Positions 30,015-39,867 of a stretch of DNA of 64,000 nucleotides are shown here, piece after piece (within the stretch, counting starts at the first letter, position 1; the number at the start of each line of letters is the position of its first letter). A program made the translations under genes and the position numbers. The notes beneath the pieces are model-generated. The model searched no databases. It had not been told where the DNA came from and was given only the letters and a program-made list of their open reading frames with translations. This DNA comes from Thiomicrorhabdus sp. 6S3-12 (GTDB lineage Bacteria; Pseudomonadota; Gammaproteobacteria; Thiomicrospirales; Thiomicrospiraceae), in assembly GCF_017571475.1 (NCBI RefSeq), contig NZ_JAGETW010000002.1, positions 1 through 64,000 on the forward strand. Reading direction: 5' to 3'.

Positions 30015-30772
30015 TAGGCACTCGCAGCTTTACAGATTGCCATGAAATCATCGGCATTCAGGGAAGCGCCACCGATCAATCCGCCGTCGATATCCGCTTG
30101 CACGAACAGTTCAGCGGCGTTATCCGGTTTTACGCTTCCACCATATTGAATAATTACCTTATCCGCGACAGCAGCATTTAAACCTGCCAGCTTGCCGCGA
30201 ATAAAGGCATGAACTTCTTGTGCTTGCTCAGGAGAAGCCGTTTTACCGGTACCAATTGCCCAAACAGGCTCATAGGCGATAACGATTTTCTCAAAAGCCT
30301 CGATACCGACAACATCAACGACGGCATCGATTTGCGTTGCGATGACTTTTTCCATCACACCGGACTCACGCTCATCAAGCGTCTCACCGACACACAGAAT
30401 CGGAGTAACACCCGCATCCAAAGCAACTTTTACCTTGCTGGCTACCTGAGCATCTGTTTCACCGTAGATGGCTCGACGCTCGGAATGCCCCAGAATAACG
30501 TAAGCACAGCCAAGATCTTTAATCATCTCGACAGAGGTCTCACCAGTAAAAGCACCTTGAACAGGCTCTTCAGCAATATTCTGAGCGCCTACAGCAATCT
30601 TGCCGGTAGTCAGCGACCCCTGCACAAAATCGATATAAATAGCTGGAGGACATACTGCCATATCAACGTTTTCGATCTGCTCTGCTTGGGCATTCAGTCC
30701 ATCAACCAGACTCTCGATAGAGGCCTTTGAACCGTGCATTTTCCAGTTACCTGCAACAAACGGCTTTCTCAT
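30014..30772 (-). CDS. tpiA: Triosephosphate isomerase
   Basis: This 252-residue TIM barrel interconverts dihydroxyacetone phosphate and glyceraldehyde 3-phosphate in glycolysis, gluconeogenesis and the Calvin cycle. Catalytic residues are visible: Lys in GNWKM, His in GHSERR, Glu in [16 protein letters not shown] eight bases upstream supports the start. It is followed directly by secG. Confidence 0.97.
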   Translation of the reverse strand: MRKPFVAGNWKMHGSKASIESLVDGLNAQAEQIENVDMAVCPPAIYIDFVQGSLTTGKIAVGAQNIAEEPVQGAFTGETSVEMIKDLGCAYVILGHSERRAIYGETDAQVASKVKVALDAGVTPILCVGETLDERESGVMEKVIATQIDAVVDVVGIEAFEKIVIAYEPVWAIGTGKTASPEQAQEVHAFIRGKLAGLNAAVADKVIIQYGGSVKPDNAAELFVQADIDGGLIGGASLNADDFMAICKAASA

Positions 30773-30801
30773 CTACTAATCTCCAACACAAAAGTTCGAC
30801 A

Positions 30802-30830
30802 ATATTAGCGTTTTCTTTCCTCAAAAACAA
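30802..30830 (-). promoter_or_regulatory. Putative sigma-70 promoter of tpiA-secG
   Basis: On the minus strand, TTGTTT (30830-30825) and TAATAT (30807-30802) are separated by exactly 17 bp and sit about 30 bp upstream of tpiA. Both hexamers deviate from consensus, so this is a candidate only. Confidence 0.35.
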
Positions 30831-30840
30831 TATTGCATTT

Positions 30841-32172
30841 TTATGAAAATTCTGCTTTTACAACCTGCTCAAGCTCAAGAGCAATTCTTTCAACCAGCTT
30901 GGCATCCTCGCCTTCAACCATAACGCGAATCTTCGGTTCGGTACCGGACGCCCTGATCAGAATCCGCCCTTTTCCATCAAGCTCAAGTTCGGCGGCTTCC
31001 ACGGCCGATTGCAGCGCGGCATTATCCTCAACCTTGGAACGCTGCGCAATAGTGACATTACGTAAAACCTGCGGATAAATCTGTACTTCGTCACGCACCT
31101 GATCCAGCGAGCGTTGCTGAGAGATCAAAGCCGCAAGCACTTGTAATGCCGCCACAATACCATCCCCCGTACCAATTTTATTCAAACAGAGAACATGCCC
31201 CGAAGGTTCCGATCCGTAAAACCACCCCTTTTCGACCAAGGCTTCCATAACATTGCGATCACCGACCGCAGTGCGCACGAATTCTATGCCCTTCGCCTTC
31301 AAAGTCTGTTCGAAGCCGAGATTACTCATCACCGTTCCGACAACACCTGGAACCGGCTTACCGGTCATGGTCGCCAGAACATATAAAACAATGTCGCCAT
31401 CAATCTCACGGCCTTTGGCATCAATCATCATGACCCGGTCACCGTCGCCATCAAATGCGATCCCCAGATCAGCGCGATGATTTTCAACCGCATGTGCCAA
31501 CGCCTTGGTATCGGTCGCGCCGCACTCATGATTGATATTCATACCATTCGGTTCGGTACCAATAGTAAAGACTTCCGCACCCAATTCACGAAATACATTC
31601 GGAGCAATGTGATACGTAGCCCCATTGGCACAATCCAATACCAGACGAAGCCCCTTAAGGTTCTTTTTAGCCCGATAGGTTCCCTTACAGAATTCGATAT
31701 AACGACCGGGAGCGTCATCGACGCGGAAGGCTTTACCCATATCCGCGGAAGCCACCACACTGACGGAAGATTCCAGCAGAGATTCGATTTCCTTCTCCAT
31801 CTGATCGGAAATTTTCTTGCCTTCTCCGGTAAAGAACTTGATGCCGTTATCACAATGCGGGTTATGCGAAGCACTAATGACAATCCCCATATCGCAACTG
31901 AACGTCTGCGTCAGATAAGCAACTGCCGGCGTAGGCATAGGACCGACCAGATAGACGTCAATCCCCGCCGCAATCAACCCGGCTTCCAACGCCGACTCAA
32001 ACATGTAGCCCGAGATGCGAGTATCCTTACCGATCATCACCGAAGTTCCGCCGTTCTTCGCCAGAACCGTTCCAGCCGCCCAACCCAATTGCAACACCTT
32101 ATCCGGGTTAATCATCCCCTGACCGACGGTTCCACGAATACCGTCGGTTCCAAATACTGAAGACTTCGCCAT
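30841..32172 (-). CDS. glmM: Phosphoglucosamine mutase
   Basis: This 443-residue enzyme converts glucosamine 6-phosphate to glucosamine 1-phosphate for peptidoglycan and lipopolysaccharide precursors. The phosphoserine loop SASHNP has its Ser at residue 102. The metal site DGDGDR and the sugar-binding GSEPSGH are present. It lies in the conserved order ftsH-folP-glmM. GGGA upstream supports ATG 32172. Confidence 0.97.
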   Translation of the reverse strand: MAKSSVFGTDGIRGTVGQGMINPDKVLQLGWAAGTVLAKNGGTSVMIGKDTRISGYMFESALEAGLIAAGIDVYLVGPMPTPAVAYLTQTFSCDMGIVISASHNPHCDNGIKFFTGEGKKISDQMEKEIESLLESSVSVVASADMGKAFRVDDAPGRYIEFCKGTYRAKKNLKGLRLVLDCANGATYHIAPNVFRELGAEVFTIGTEPNGMNINHECGATDTKALAHAVENHRADLGIAFDGDGDRVMMIDAKGREIDGDIVLYVLATMTGKPVPGVVGTVMSNLGFEQTLKAKGIEFVRTAVGDRNVMEALVEKGWFYGSEPSGHVLCLNKIGTGDGIVAALQVLAALISQQRSLDQVRDEVQIYPQVLRNVTIAQRSKVEDNAALQSAVEAAELELDGKGRILIRASGTEPKIRVMVEGEDAKLVERIALELEQVVKAEFS

Positions 32173-32214
32173 TTTTTTATCCCGCTTTTAAATATCCTGT
32201 ATTTTGCCCGTAAC

Positions 32215-33051
32215 CTAGCCCAGATGTCGTAACGTCTGCAACGCCTGAACCGTCTCTTTTACGTCATGAACGCGAACCACTTTGGCCCCTTTTTGCGCCG
32301 CCAAAACTGCCGCAGTAACACTGGCCGTGATTCTATCATCGATTTTCTCGCTGCCGACAATTTCCGCTATCATCCGCTTTCGCGACACACCAACCAGCAT
32401 CTCGCACCCCAAATCAGCAAAGGCGTGCATATTTTTAAAAAGCGTTACATTATCCTCAAAAGTCTTGCCAAAGCCAAATCCGAGATCGATGAGAATCGAG
32501 CTCTTATCAATCCCCGCCTGCTCACAAACGGCAATCCGCTGCTTAAGAAAATCCTTTACTTCAGCCACAACATCGCTATAAACAGGTGCCTGTTGCATGG
32601 TTTTGGGAATACCTTGCATATGCATAATACAAACCGGAACCTCGTAATCGACAACGACATCGACAGCGCCCTCAGAACGAAGAGCATTGATATCATTAAT
32701 CAGGTCTGCTCCGGCGCGCAGAGACTGCTGCATCACTTCAGTATGATAGGTATCTATCGATATCGGCATATCAGTACACTCACGAACCCACTCAATAGCC
32801 GGTAAAACCCGATCCAGCTCTTCCTGAAGCGAAACAGGATCAGATCCCGGCCTGGTCGACTCGCCGCCGATATCAAGAATATCGACCCCATCCTGTAACA
32901 TCTTGTCCAACTGCTGTTTGAAACGCTCCATTTCATTAAACTGCCCGCCGTCCGAAAACGAATCCGGCGTCACATTGAGAATTCCCATTACGGCTGCATG
33001 CCCTTTCTGCTCATACACCGAACCCAACCAGCTCTGAAGATCAAATTTCAT
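32215..33051 (-). CDS. folP: Dihydropteroate synthase
   Basis: This 278-residue TIM barrel condenses p-aminobenzoate with dihydropterin pyrophosphate in folate synthesis; it is the sulfonamide target. Signatures are MGILNVTPDSFSDGG, DIGGESTRPG and the Lys/Arg loop GVSRKRM. ATG 33051 is preferred, with GGAAGAG seven bases upstream, over the TTG two codons earlier. It sits between ftsH and glmM. Confidence 0.97.
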   Translation of the reverse strand: MKFDLQSWLGSVYEQKGHAAVMGILNVTPDSFSDGGQFNEMERFKQQLDKMLQDGVDILDIGGESTRPGSDPVSLQEELDRVLPAIEWVRECTDMPISIDTYHTEVMQQSLRAGADLINDINALRSEGAVDVVVDYEVPVCIMHMQGIPKTMQQAPVYSDVVAEVKDFLKQRIAVCEQAGIDKSSILIDLGFGFGKTFEDNVTLFKNMHAFADLGCEMLVGVSRKRMIAEIVGSEKIDDRITASVTAAVLAAQKGAKVVRVHDVKETVQALQTLRHLG

Positions 33052-33110
33052 AAACAATCTCTTCCATTTATTGTGCGCCTACCTTAATCAATCCATTTAT
33101 CAATGGCAAT

Positions 33111-33134
33111 AAAAAACCCCGCGTAGCGGGGTTC
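33111..33134 (-). terminator. Rho-independent terminator after ftsH
   Basis: An 8-bp stem AACCCCGC/GCGGGGTT with a 3-nt loop (arms 33126-33133 and 33115-33122) is followed by a T-run on the minus strand. It separates ftsH from folP, so folP needs its own promoter or read-through. Confidence 0.88.
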
Positions 33135-33152
33135 TTTTACAGACCTGTCAGC

Positions 33153-35132
33153 TTAATGCAATTTAGGCTCACCGGAATCTTTCGGTTCATTCTCATCAGA
33201 AATATCCTTACTGATCAGATTTGAATCGTCCGGTTTGTTTTCCGAAGCTTCTTCAAGAGAAGTTTTCGGCTCGGGAGATGATGGCGGAGGCGTATCATCC
33301 TCGACCCAGTCGCGCGGTGCACCCGGATCTTCGCCACGCATAATCCGATCAACCTGACCCTTGTCGATCGTTTCGTACTTCATCAGACAATCAGTCATGA
33401 TCTCCAGCTTTTCACGATTATCGACCAGCATCTGGCGGGCACGCTCATAGTTACGGTCAATAATATTGCGAATCTCTTCGTCAATCTTCTGCGAAACCTC
33501 GCCGGAAACATTGGCATTACGGGAAGTCCCCATAAAGCCGCCTTTATCTTCTTCTTCGTACAAAAGCGGACCGAGGTTGTCAGACAAGCCCCATTTGGTC
33601 ACCATGTTACGGGCAATAGCCGTAGCACGCTCGATATCGTTACTGGCACCGGTTGTCACCGCATCTTCGCCATACACAATCTCTTCGGCGAGACGACCGC
33701 CGTAAAGACTGGACAATTGCGACTCCAGCTTACGCTTGGAATAACTGTAACTGTCTTCTTCAGGCAGATACATGGTCACACCAAGAGCGCGACCTCTTGG
33801 CATAATACTGACTTTGTACACTGGGTCGTGCTCAGGCACCAGATAACCGACAATCGCATGACCAGACTCATGATAGGCCGTCATACGACGCTCGTCTTCG
33901 CTCATCACCATCGACTTGCGCTCGACGCCCATCAAAATCTTGTCTTTAGCTTTCTCAAAATGCTTCTGTGTGACCAACTTGGCATTTTCACGTGCCGCAA
34001 AAAGTGCCGCTTCGTTAACCAGGTTAGCCAAGTCCGCCCCAGAGAACCCAGGGGTACCGCGCGCAATATAAGACGGATTAACATCTTCAGCCAGCGGCAC
34101 CTTGCGCATATGCACTTTAAGAATCTGTTCGCGACCGCGAATATCCGGCAGACCGACCGTTACCTGGCGGTCAAAACGCCCCGGACGAAGCAGAGCCGGA
34201 TCAAGTACATCGGCACGGTTAGTCGCGGCAATTACGATAATTCCTTCGTTACCTTCGAAACCATCCATCTCGACCAGCATCTGGTTCAACGTCTGCTCGC
34301 GTTCATCATTACCGCCGCCCATACCGGCGCCACGGCTACGGCCCACTGCATCGATCTCATCAATAAAGATAATACAAGGCGCATGCGCTTTCGCCTGCTC
34401 GAACATATCACGAACACGGGAAGCACCGACACCGACAAACATCTCAACGAAATCGGAACCCGAAATGGTAAAGAACGGAACCTTCGCTTCACCGGCAATC
34501 GCTTTGGCCAGCAAGGTTTTACCGGTACCAGGAGGCCCGACCATCAATACACCGCGCGGAATACTTCCACCCAGATTCTGGTATTTGCTTGGATCTCTCA
34601 AGAAATCGACAATTTCACCAACTTCCTGCTTGGCTTCGTCGGCACCGGCAACATCGTCCAGCGTGATTTTATTCTGATCTTCCGTCATCATGCGCGCTTT
34701 GGACTTACCGAAGGACATAGGCCCACCTTTACCGCCAACACCGCCGCCCATGGAACGCATAAAGAAAATCCACACTGCAATCAACAGCAGCATCGGGAAC
34801 CAGGAAATGAAAATCTGCATCAACACGCTCTGCTGCTCAGGCGGTTTGGCAGTAATTTTCACACGGTTATCCAGCAAATCACCCATCAATCCAGGGTCGC
34901 CCGGATTATAGGTAGTAAAACTGTTACCGTTACCGTAAACACCACGAATCGTCTGCCCTTCAATCACAACCTGACTGACCTGCCCCTGATGAACCTGATC
35001 GATAAAATCAGAGTAATCAATGCGGCTCGAAGCCCCTTGCCCTTGGGTACTGAAATGGTTAAAAACAGTCATCAGGATCGTGGCGACAACCACCCAGATC
35101 ATGATGTTTTTTAACATATCGTTATTCTTCAT
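33153..35132 (-). CDS. ftsH: ATP-dependent zinc metalloprotease FtsH
   Basis: This 659-residue membrane-anchored AAA protease degrades misfolded membrane proteins and regulatory proteins. It has an N-terminal helix (about 9-26), a periplasmic domain, a second helix (about 105-126), an AAA module with Walker A GPPGTGKT (199-206) and [11 protein letters not shown], and the zinc motif HESGH (near 424). The C-terminal tail after residue 600 is long, acidic and low-complexity. It follows rlmE, as in E. coli. Confidence 0.97.
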   Translation of the reverse strand: MKNNDMLKNIMIWVVVATILMTVFNHFSTQGQGASSRIDYSDFIDQVHQGQVSQVVIEGQTIRGVYGNGNSFTTYNPGDPGLMGDLLDNRVKITAKPPEQQSVLMQIFISWFPMLLLIAVWIFFMRSMGGGVGGKGGPMSFGKSKARMMTEDQNKITLDDVAGADEAKQEVGEIVDFLRDPSKYQNLGGSIPRGVLMVGPPGTGKTLLAKAIAGEAKVPFFTISGSDFVEMFVGVGASRVRDMFEQAKAHAPCIIFIDEIDAVGRSRGAGMGGGNDEREQTLNQMLVEMDGFEGNEGIIVIAATNRADVLDPALLRPGRFDRQVTVGLPDIRGREQILKVHMRKVPLAEDVNPSYIARGTPGFSGADLANLVNEAALFAARENAKLVTQKHFEKAKDKILMGVERKSMVMSEDERRMTAYHESGHAIVGYLVPEHDPVYKVSIMPRGRALGVTMYLPEEDSYSYSKRKLESQLSSLYGGRLAEEIVYGEDAVTTGASNDIERATAIARNMVTKWGLSDNLGPLLYEEEDKGGFMGTSRNANVSGEVSQKIDEEIRNIIDRNYERARQMLVDNREKLEIMTDCLMKYETIDKGQVDRIMRGEDPGAPRDWVEDDTPPPSSPEPKTSLEEASENKPDDSNLISKDISDENEPKDSGEPKLH

Positions 35133-35297
35133 TTAGTGAACCTTGTAATATTTCGAGTTCTATATATTTGTAAAATTGGAACACAATTAGCGATCAAAAG
35201 CCACTGTAACACAATTTTATATAAAAAAAACTTATCGCCAATTGATATAGTTAATTGTTGTAATTAAGTATCCCAATCAACATTACACCGAGAACTC

Positions 35298-35918
35298 TTA
35301 CGACTTCTTGCCTCTGGCCAGAAGATAGATCTCTTTGCTTCGAGCACGCGAAGCCTGCGGTTTACGGGTAATTACCTTACTGTACTTACTGCGCAAATCC
35401 TGCATTAATTCGTTATAACCCTCACCCTGAAAGACTTTCATCAACAGATCACCGTCTTTCTTCAGTACCTGATCGGCCAACTCGACACAGAGTTCGACCA
35501 GATACATCGCACGAGGAATATCAACCCCTTTGTTACCGCTCATATTCGGGGCCATATCCGACATGACCACATCGACTTCACGGCCATTGAGCGATTGCAG
35601 CAGACTGTTATAGACTTCATCATCGCGGAAATCGCCCTGAATAAAGGTCACCCCGGCAAAAGCTTCGACCGGCAGAATATCCAATGCAAAGACTTCTCCG
35701 TTTTTGCCGATCTTATGCGTTGTCCACTGCGACCAGCCGCCGGGCGCCGCGCCGAGATCCACCACACACATTCCGGGCTTGAAGAGTTTATCCTTGTCGT
35801 CGATTTCCTGCAGCTTATAGACTGCACGGGAACGCCAGCCTTCCTTCTTCGCTTTATTGACATAGTGATCGTCAAAATGTTCTTTTAACCAGCTTGAACT
35901 GGATTTACTTCTCGCCAT
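35298..35918 (-). CDS. rlmE: 23S rRNA (uridine-2552-2'-O)-methyltransferase
   Basis: This 206-residue SAM-dependent methyltransferase (FtsJ/RrmJ) modifies U2552 of the large subunit during late assembly. The SAM motif VVDLGAAPGGWSQW and catalytic residues in SDMAPNMSGN and LLMKVFQGEG are present. It is divergent from yhbY 58 bp away, the usual gammaproteobacterial arrangement, and precedes ftsH by 165 bp. Confidence 0.96.
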   Translation of the reverse strand: MARSKSSSSWLKEHFDDHYVNKAKKEGWRSRAVYKLQEIDDKDKLFKPGMCVVDLGAAPGGWSQWTTHKIGKNGEVFALDILPVEAFAGVTFIQGDFRDDEVYNSLLQSLNGREVDVVMSDMAPNMSGNKGVDIPRAMYLVELCVELADQVLKKDGDLLMKVFQGEGYNELMQDLRSKYSKVITRKPQASRARSKEIYLLARGKKS

Positions 35919-35976
35919 ATTCGATTTCTACTACAATAGCCGTTTATTAAAAATAAGAATCAATTTGGATAATTCA

Positions 35977-36300
35977 ATGGCACAAACCAAAAAAAACAAA
36001 ATTACTGAGTTAAGCCCTAACCAGTTGAAATTCCTTCGCGGCATCGCGCATAACATCAAACCGATGCTGATCATCGGCAGTAACGGCCTGACCGACAGCC
36101 TGATGGCGGAACTCGACAGCACCCTTTCACACCACGAACTGCTGAAAATCAAAATTTCCTATGGTGAACGCGAAGATCGTAAAAGCATTGTCGAGCATAT
36201 TCTGCAGGAGACCGGAGCACTGCATGTCCAGACCATTGGTAAGACTTGCGTTATTTTCCGACCAAACGAAGAAACCGAACTGCCTCTGCCACGAAAATAA
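35977..36300 (+). CDS. yhbY: YhbY-type CRM RNA-binding protein
   Basis: This 107-residue protein consists of one CRM domain with the motif LRGIAHNIKPMLIIGSNGLT. Family members bind pre-50S ribosomes. ATG 35977 is preferred; a TTG four codons upstream is the alternative. The gene is transcribed away from rlmE and converges with metZ. Confidence 0.93.
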   Translation: MAQTKKNKITELSPNQLKFLRGIAHNIKPMLIIGSNGLTDSLMAELDSTLSHHELLKIKISYGEREDRKSIVEHILQETGALHVQTIGKTCVIFRPNEETELPLPRK

Positions 36301-36345
36301 TATTTTTCAGATTATCCATCAGCCCTGAGAGTTCAGGGCCGTTGC

Positions 36346-37533
36346 TTAAATCAAGTCCAGGCCTCGCGCCAAATCTTTCTTAATATCTTCAACAGACTCC
36401 AGACCCACGGAAACCCGCAACAGATTATCGGTGATACCGGCTTTATCTCTGTCTTCCTGAGAAACACGTCCGTGCGTTGTGGTAGCAGGATGGGTAATAA
36501 TGGTTTTCACATCGCCCAGATTGGCTGTAATCGAGAGCATTTTTGTATTATCGATCACAGTCCAAGCCTGCTCTTTGCCACCTTTAACTCGGAACGAAAC
36601 CAAACCGCCGCCGGCTGACTGCTGTTTTTGCGCCAGGTCATACTGAGGATGCGAAGTCAGCCCCGGATAGAACACCTGTTCTACTTTCGGATGACTACTC
36701 AACCATGTCGCCAGAGACAAAGCATTTTCGCAGTGCGCTCGCATTCTGATCGGCAAAGTTTCCAATCCTTTTAAGAAAATCCACGCATTAAAAGGACTCA
36801 TGCTCGGACCGCAGGTACGCAGAAAGCCGCGCACTTCTTCACCGACCAGCTGAGCATTACCCAAAACGGCACCGCCGACAGCCCGTCCCTGACCGTCCAA
36901 AAACTTGGTCGCCGAGTGAATAACAATATCCGCCCCTTGCTCCAATGGTCGCTGCAGAATCGGTGTACAGAAGCAGTTATCAACAACCAGCAAACAATCA
37001 TTCTCTTTAGCCAGCTTACTGAGCTCTTCAAGATTTGCCACTTCTGTCAAAGGGTTAGACGGAGTTTCTAAGAATAAAGCTTTGGTATTGTCTTTAATTG
37101 CCGATCGCCATTCAGAAATATCCGTTTGCGAAACAAAAGTGATTTCGACACCGAACTTCATCAGATATTTACTGAACAACACCTTGGTCGTACCGAAAAC
37201 GCTCTGCGAAGAAACGATATGATCCCCGGCTTGGCACAGAGCCATAAAGGTCGAAAGAATCGCCGACATTCCGGAAGCGGTTCCAACACACGCCTCAGCC
37301 CCTTCCATCGCAGCCAGACGGTTCTCGAAACTGCGCACCGTCGGATTAGTGAAGCGGGAATAAACATTCCCCTGTTCTTCGCCACTGAAACGCGCTGCCG
37401 CCTGGGCTGCAGACTGGTAACGAAAACTGGACGTCGGAAAGATCGCCTCGGAATTTTCCTGCTCGGGAGTCTGTTCATACCCCGCGCGAACGGCCAGGGT
37501 CTGAATGTCATAATCATCAAATTCGTTAAACAT
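36346..37533 (-). CDS. metZ: O-succinylhomoserine sulfhydrylase
   Basis: This 395-residue PLP enzyme of the Cys/Met metabolism family incorporates sulfide directly into O-succinylhomoserine to make homocysteine. The PLP lysine is in HSATKFLDGQGRAVGG, and SRFTNPTVRSFENRLAAMEG is typical. The start ATG 37533 has AAGAG six bases upstream; the frame extends to 37578 without support. Position next to purF is the conserved metZ site of pseudomonads and relatives. Its product is the substrate of MetE (54791-57139). Confidence 0.93.
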   Translation of the reverse strand: MFNEFDDYDIQTLAVRAGYEQTPEQENSEAIFPTSSFRYQSAAQAAARFSGEEQGNVYSRFTNPTVRSFENRLAAMEGAEACVGTASGMSAILSTFMALCQAGDHIVSSQSVFGTTKVLFSKYLMKFGVEITFVSQTDISEWRSAIKDNTKALFLETPSNPLTEVANLEELSKLAKENDCLLVVDNCFCTPILQRPLEQGADIVIHSATKFLDGQGRAVGGAVLGNAQLVGEEVRGFLRTCGPSMSPFNAWIFLKGLETLPIRMRAHCENALSLATWLSSHPKVEQVFYPGLTSHPQYDLAQKQQSAGGGLVSFRVKGGKEQAWTVIDNTKMLSITANLGDVKTIITHPATTTHGRVSQEDRDKAGITDNLLRVSVGLESVEDIKKDLARGLDLI

Positions 37534-37550
37534 CGTCATCTCTTTTTGAC

Positions 37551-37585
37551 TTAAAAGCCGCCAATGGTTTACAACCAAAGGCGGC
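37551..37585 (-). terminator. Rho-independent terminator after purF
   Basis: On the minus strand, GCCGCC pairs with GGCGGC (37585-37580, 37562-37557), with an inner TGGTT/AACCA stem, followed by TTTTAAG. It lies in the purF-metZ spacer, so metZ may be partly uncoupled from purF. Confidence 0.75.
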
Positions 37586-37620
37586 CCAGATCAATAAAAT
37601 CGCTATCGAATCAAAACAAC

Positions 37621-39141
37621 TTAGCTTCGATTGTGGATACCAACCGTTTCCTGACCGGATTTTTGCTTGTTGGCATTCTGCGCGTCGTCGTTACGAGCCT
37701 GATCTAGAGAAGCCAGATATTCAGGCGTAATATCTCCGGTCGCATAAACACCGCTGAAACACGAAGTATCAAACTGGTTCACGCGTTCGGAACCGGCGCT
37801 GACCGCCTCAACAAGATCATCCAGATCCTGATAGATCAATTTATCACAGCCGATAATCTCGGCGACTTCTTCGGTCGTATGGTTACTGGCGACCAGTTCC
37901 GACGGCGACGGCATATCGATACCGTAAACATACGGATAACGCACTGCAGGCGCAGCCGAAGCAAAATACACTTTTTTCGCACCGGCTTCACGCGCCATCT
38001 GCACAATCTGACCAGATGTCGTTCCGCGCACAATAGAGTCATCAATCAGCAGGACGTTTTTGCCTTCAAACTCCAAACCGATCGCATTCAGCTTCTGGCG
38101 AACCGATTTTTTACGCAGGTGCTGACCCGGCATAATGAAGGTACGACCGATGTAACGGTTTTTGATAAAGCCTTCACGGTATGGCGTGCCGAGCTTATTG
38201 GCCAATTCAATCGCCGAAGTACGACTGGTATCCGGAATCGGCATAACCACGTCAATATCGTGATCAGGCCATTCGCGCAGAATCTTTTCCGCCAGCTTCT
38301 CACCCATACGCAAACGTGACTTATACACGGAAATATCGTCAATCATTGAATCCGGACGGGCAAAATAAACAAATTCGAAAATACACGGTGAATAAACCGG
38401 ATTCTCTGCGCACTGTTTAAAGCTGATTTCGCCTTTATCGGTGATCACGACCGCTTCGCCCGGCGCCAGATCCTTCAGCAGTTTGAATCCCAAACCGTCC
38501 AGCGCAACAGATTCCGAAGCAATCATGTAATCGGTACCGTACGCCGTCTGACGCTGCCCGACGACACAAGGACGCAGACCATAAGGATCACGGAAAGCAA
38601 AAATACCAATGGTCGAAATCATACCGACCGCGGCATAACCACCGCGAACACGTTTGTGAACCTTGGCAATCGCTTCAAAAATATCCTCTTCGGAAATTTC
38701 CATTTTGCGGTCTTGCATCAACTCATGCGCAAAAACGTTCAACAGTACCTCCGAATCGGAATTGGTGTTCAGGTGACGCAGATCCTGACGGTAGATCTCT
38801 TGGGCAATCTGCTCCGCATTGGTCAGGTTACCGTTGTGTCCCATTACAATTCCGTAAGGAGAGTTAACATAAAAAGGCTGGGCCTCGGCACTGGATGAAG
38901 AACCGGCGGTCGGATAACGCACATGCCCGATCCCCATGTTTCCGATCAGATCACGCATGTGGCGGGTACGGAAAACGTCCTTAACCAAACCGTTATCTTT
39001 GCGCTGATAAAAACGCCCGTTTTCGCAGGTGACAATCCCCGCTGCATCTTGTCCTCGATGTTGCAAGATGGTCAGTGCATCGTAAATCTCCTGATTTACC
39101 GAATTTTCACCGACCGAAACAATGCCAACAATACCGCACAT
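37621..39141 (-). CDS. purF: Amidophosphoribosyltransferase
   Basis: This 506-residue enzyme catalyses the first committed step of purine synthesis: glutamine amide transfer to PRPP. The N-terminal nucleophile Cys follows Met1 (MCGIVGIV), so the initiator Met must be removed. The PRPP loop [15 protein letters not shown] is present near residue 370. GAGAG seven bases upstream supports the start. The neighbour upstream is the SPOR protein; cvpA, often located here, is missing. Confidence 0.97.
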   Translation of the reverse strand: MCGIVGIVSVGENSVNQEIYDALTILQHRGQDAAGIVTCENGRFYQRKDNGLVKDVFRTRHMRDLIGNMGIGHVRYPTAGSSSSAEAQPFYVNSPYGIVMGHNGNLTNAEQIAQEIYRQDLRHLNTNSDSEVLLNVFAHELMQDRKMEISEEDIFEAIAKVHKRVRGGYAAVGMISTIGIFAFRDPYGLRPCVVGQRQTAYGTDYMIASESVALDGLGFKLLKDLAPGEAVVITDKGEISFKQCAENPVYSPCIFEFVYFARPDSMIDDISVYKSRLRMGEKLAEKILREWPDHDIDVVMPIPDTSRTSAIELANKLGTPYREGFIKNRYIGRTFIMPGQHLRKKSVRQKLNAIGLEFEGKNVLLIDDSIVRGTTSGQIVQMAREAGAKKVYFASAAPAVRYPYVYGIDMPSPSELVASNHTTEEVAEIIGCDKLIYQDLDDLVEAVSAGSERVNQFDTSCFSGVYATGDITPEYLASLDQARNDDAQNANKQKSGQETVGIHNRS

Positions 39142-39167
39142 GTGTGAACTCTCTCTTAGATTGAATT

Positions 39168-39791
39168 TCAGTTTTTGGACTCTTGCGTCACTTCGATAAT
39201 GCGTGAGCCCTGAAGGTGGAATATTTTATCTAAATTCTGCTTAGCTTTTAGCGCTTTGTCCAAAGAATTATAATTTTCTGTGCGCGCTTGATACACAATC
39301 TGATTTTTTCCGTTTTTTGATACGTTAAATTCCTTAAGCACAACCTTGTATCCGTGCTTTTTGGCACGTTTGACAAACTGATCGGCTTTTTCGATTTCAA
39401 AAAAGGTAATCAGTCGCACCATATACTGTCGATCAATGCTTGGCGACTCTGTATCTGAAGTGCGTTTTGTTGCAACTGCTTGCTGCACCTGCGTTTGCGC
39501 CTTAGATTCCTGCAAGCGCTGTTCTCTCTGCTGAATCTCTTGCAGATGACGTTCACGCGCACCGACTAAAATCTCTTGTTTAACGGCATCCGGTTGCACC
39601 CCCTCAGGAAGATGATAGGCGGTAATTGCAATAGGCTCAGCGCCTTTGTCGGAGGATACACTTTGCACGCCTTGCGGTACAGGGTCGGCATACCAGCCGG
39701 GCACAAAAAGCAACAGCAGCAGAATCCAAACCAAGGCGCCTACAAGACGATATTTAATAACATCTTCATCTGCCGATAGGTTTTCCGTCAC
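39168..39791 (-). CDS. dedD: DedD-like SPOR-domain membrane protein
   Basis: This 207-residue protein has one N-terminal membrane helix (about residues 12-32: [18 protein letters not shown]), a charged Gln/Arg-rich coiled middle and a C-terminal SPOR domain (about 125-207) that binds denuded peptidoglycan at the division site. I start it at GTG 39791 because AGGAG lies nine bases upstream; the frame also opens at TTG 39821, without a site. Position between folC and purF matches dedD of other gammaproteobacteria. Confidence 0.85.
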   Translation of the reverse strand: MTENLSADEDVIKYRLVGALVWILLLLLFVPGWYADPVPQGVQSVSSDKGAEPIAITAYHLPEGVQPDAVKQEILVGARERHLQEIQQREQRLQESKAQTQVQQAVATKRTSDTESPSIDRQYMVRLITFFEIEKADQFVKRAKKHGYKVVLKEFNVSKNGKNQIVYQARTENYNSLDKALKAKQNLDKIFHLQGSRIIEVTQESKN

Positions 39792-39867
39792 CGAGATATG
39801 CTCCTGTTTTGAATTCTTCAATCTGCAAGTTTATATGAATCTTAACGCGAATTAACCACAACTGCGA

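Noticed and set aside
33717-35114. 465-codon open frame antisense to ftsH
   Set aside because: It mirrors codon bias of ftsH, has no recognisable domain or ribosome site, and lies wholly inside a conserved gene.
36322-36339. GCCCTGA/TCAGGGC hairpin between yhbY and metZ as a terminator
   Set aside because: The stem is perfect but neither strand has a U-tract, so I do not call it a terminator.
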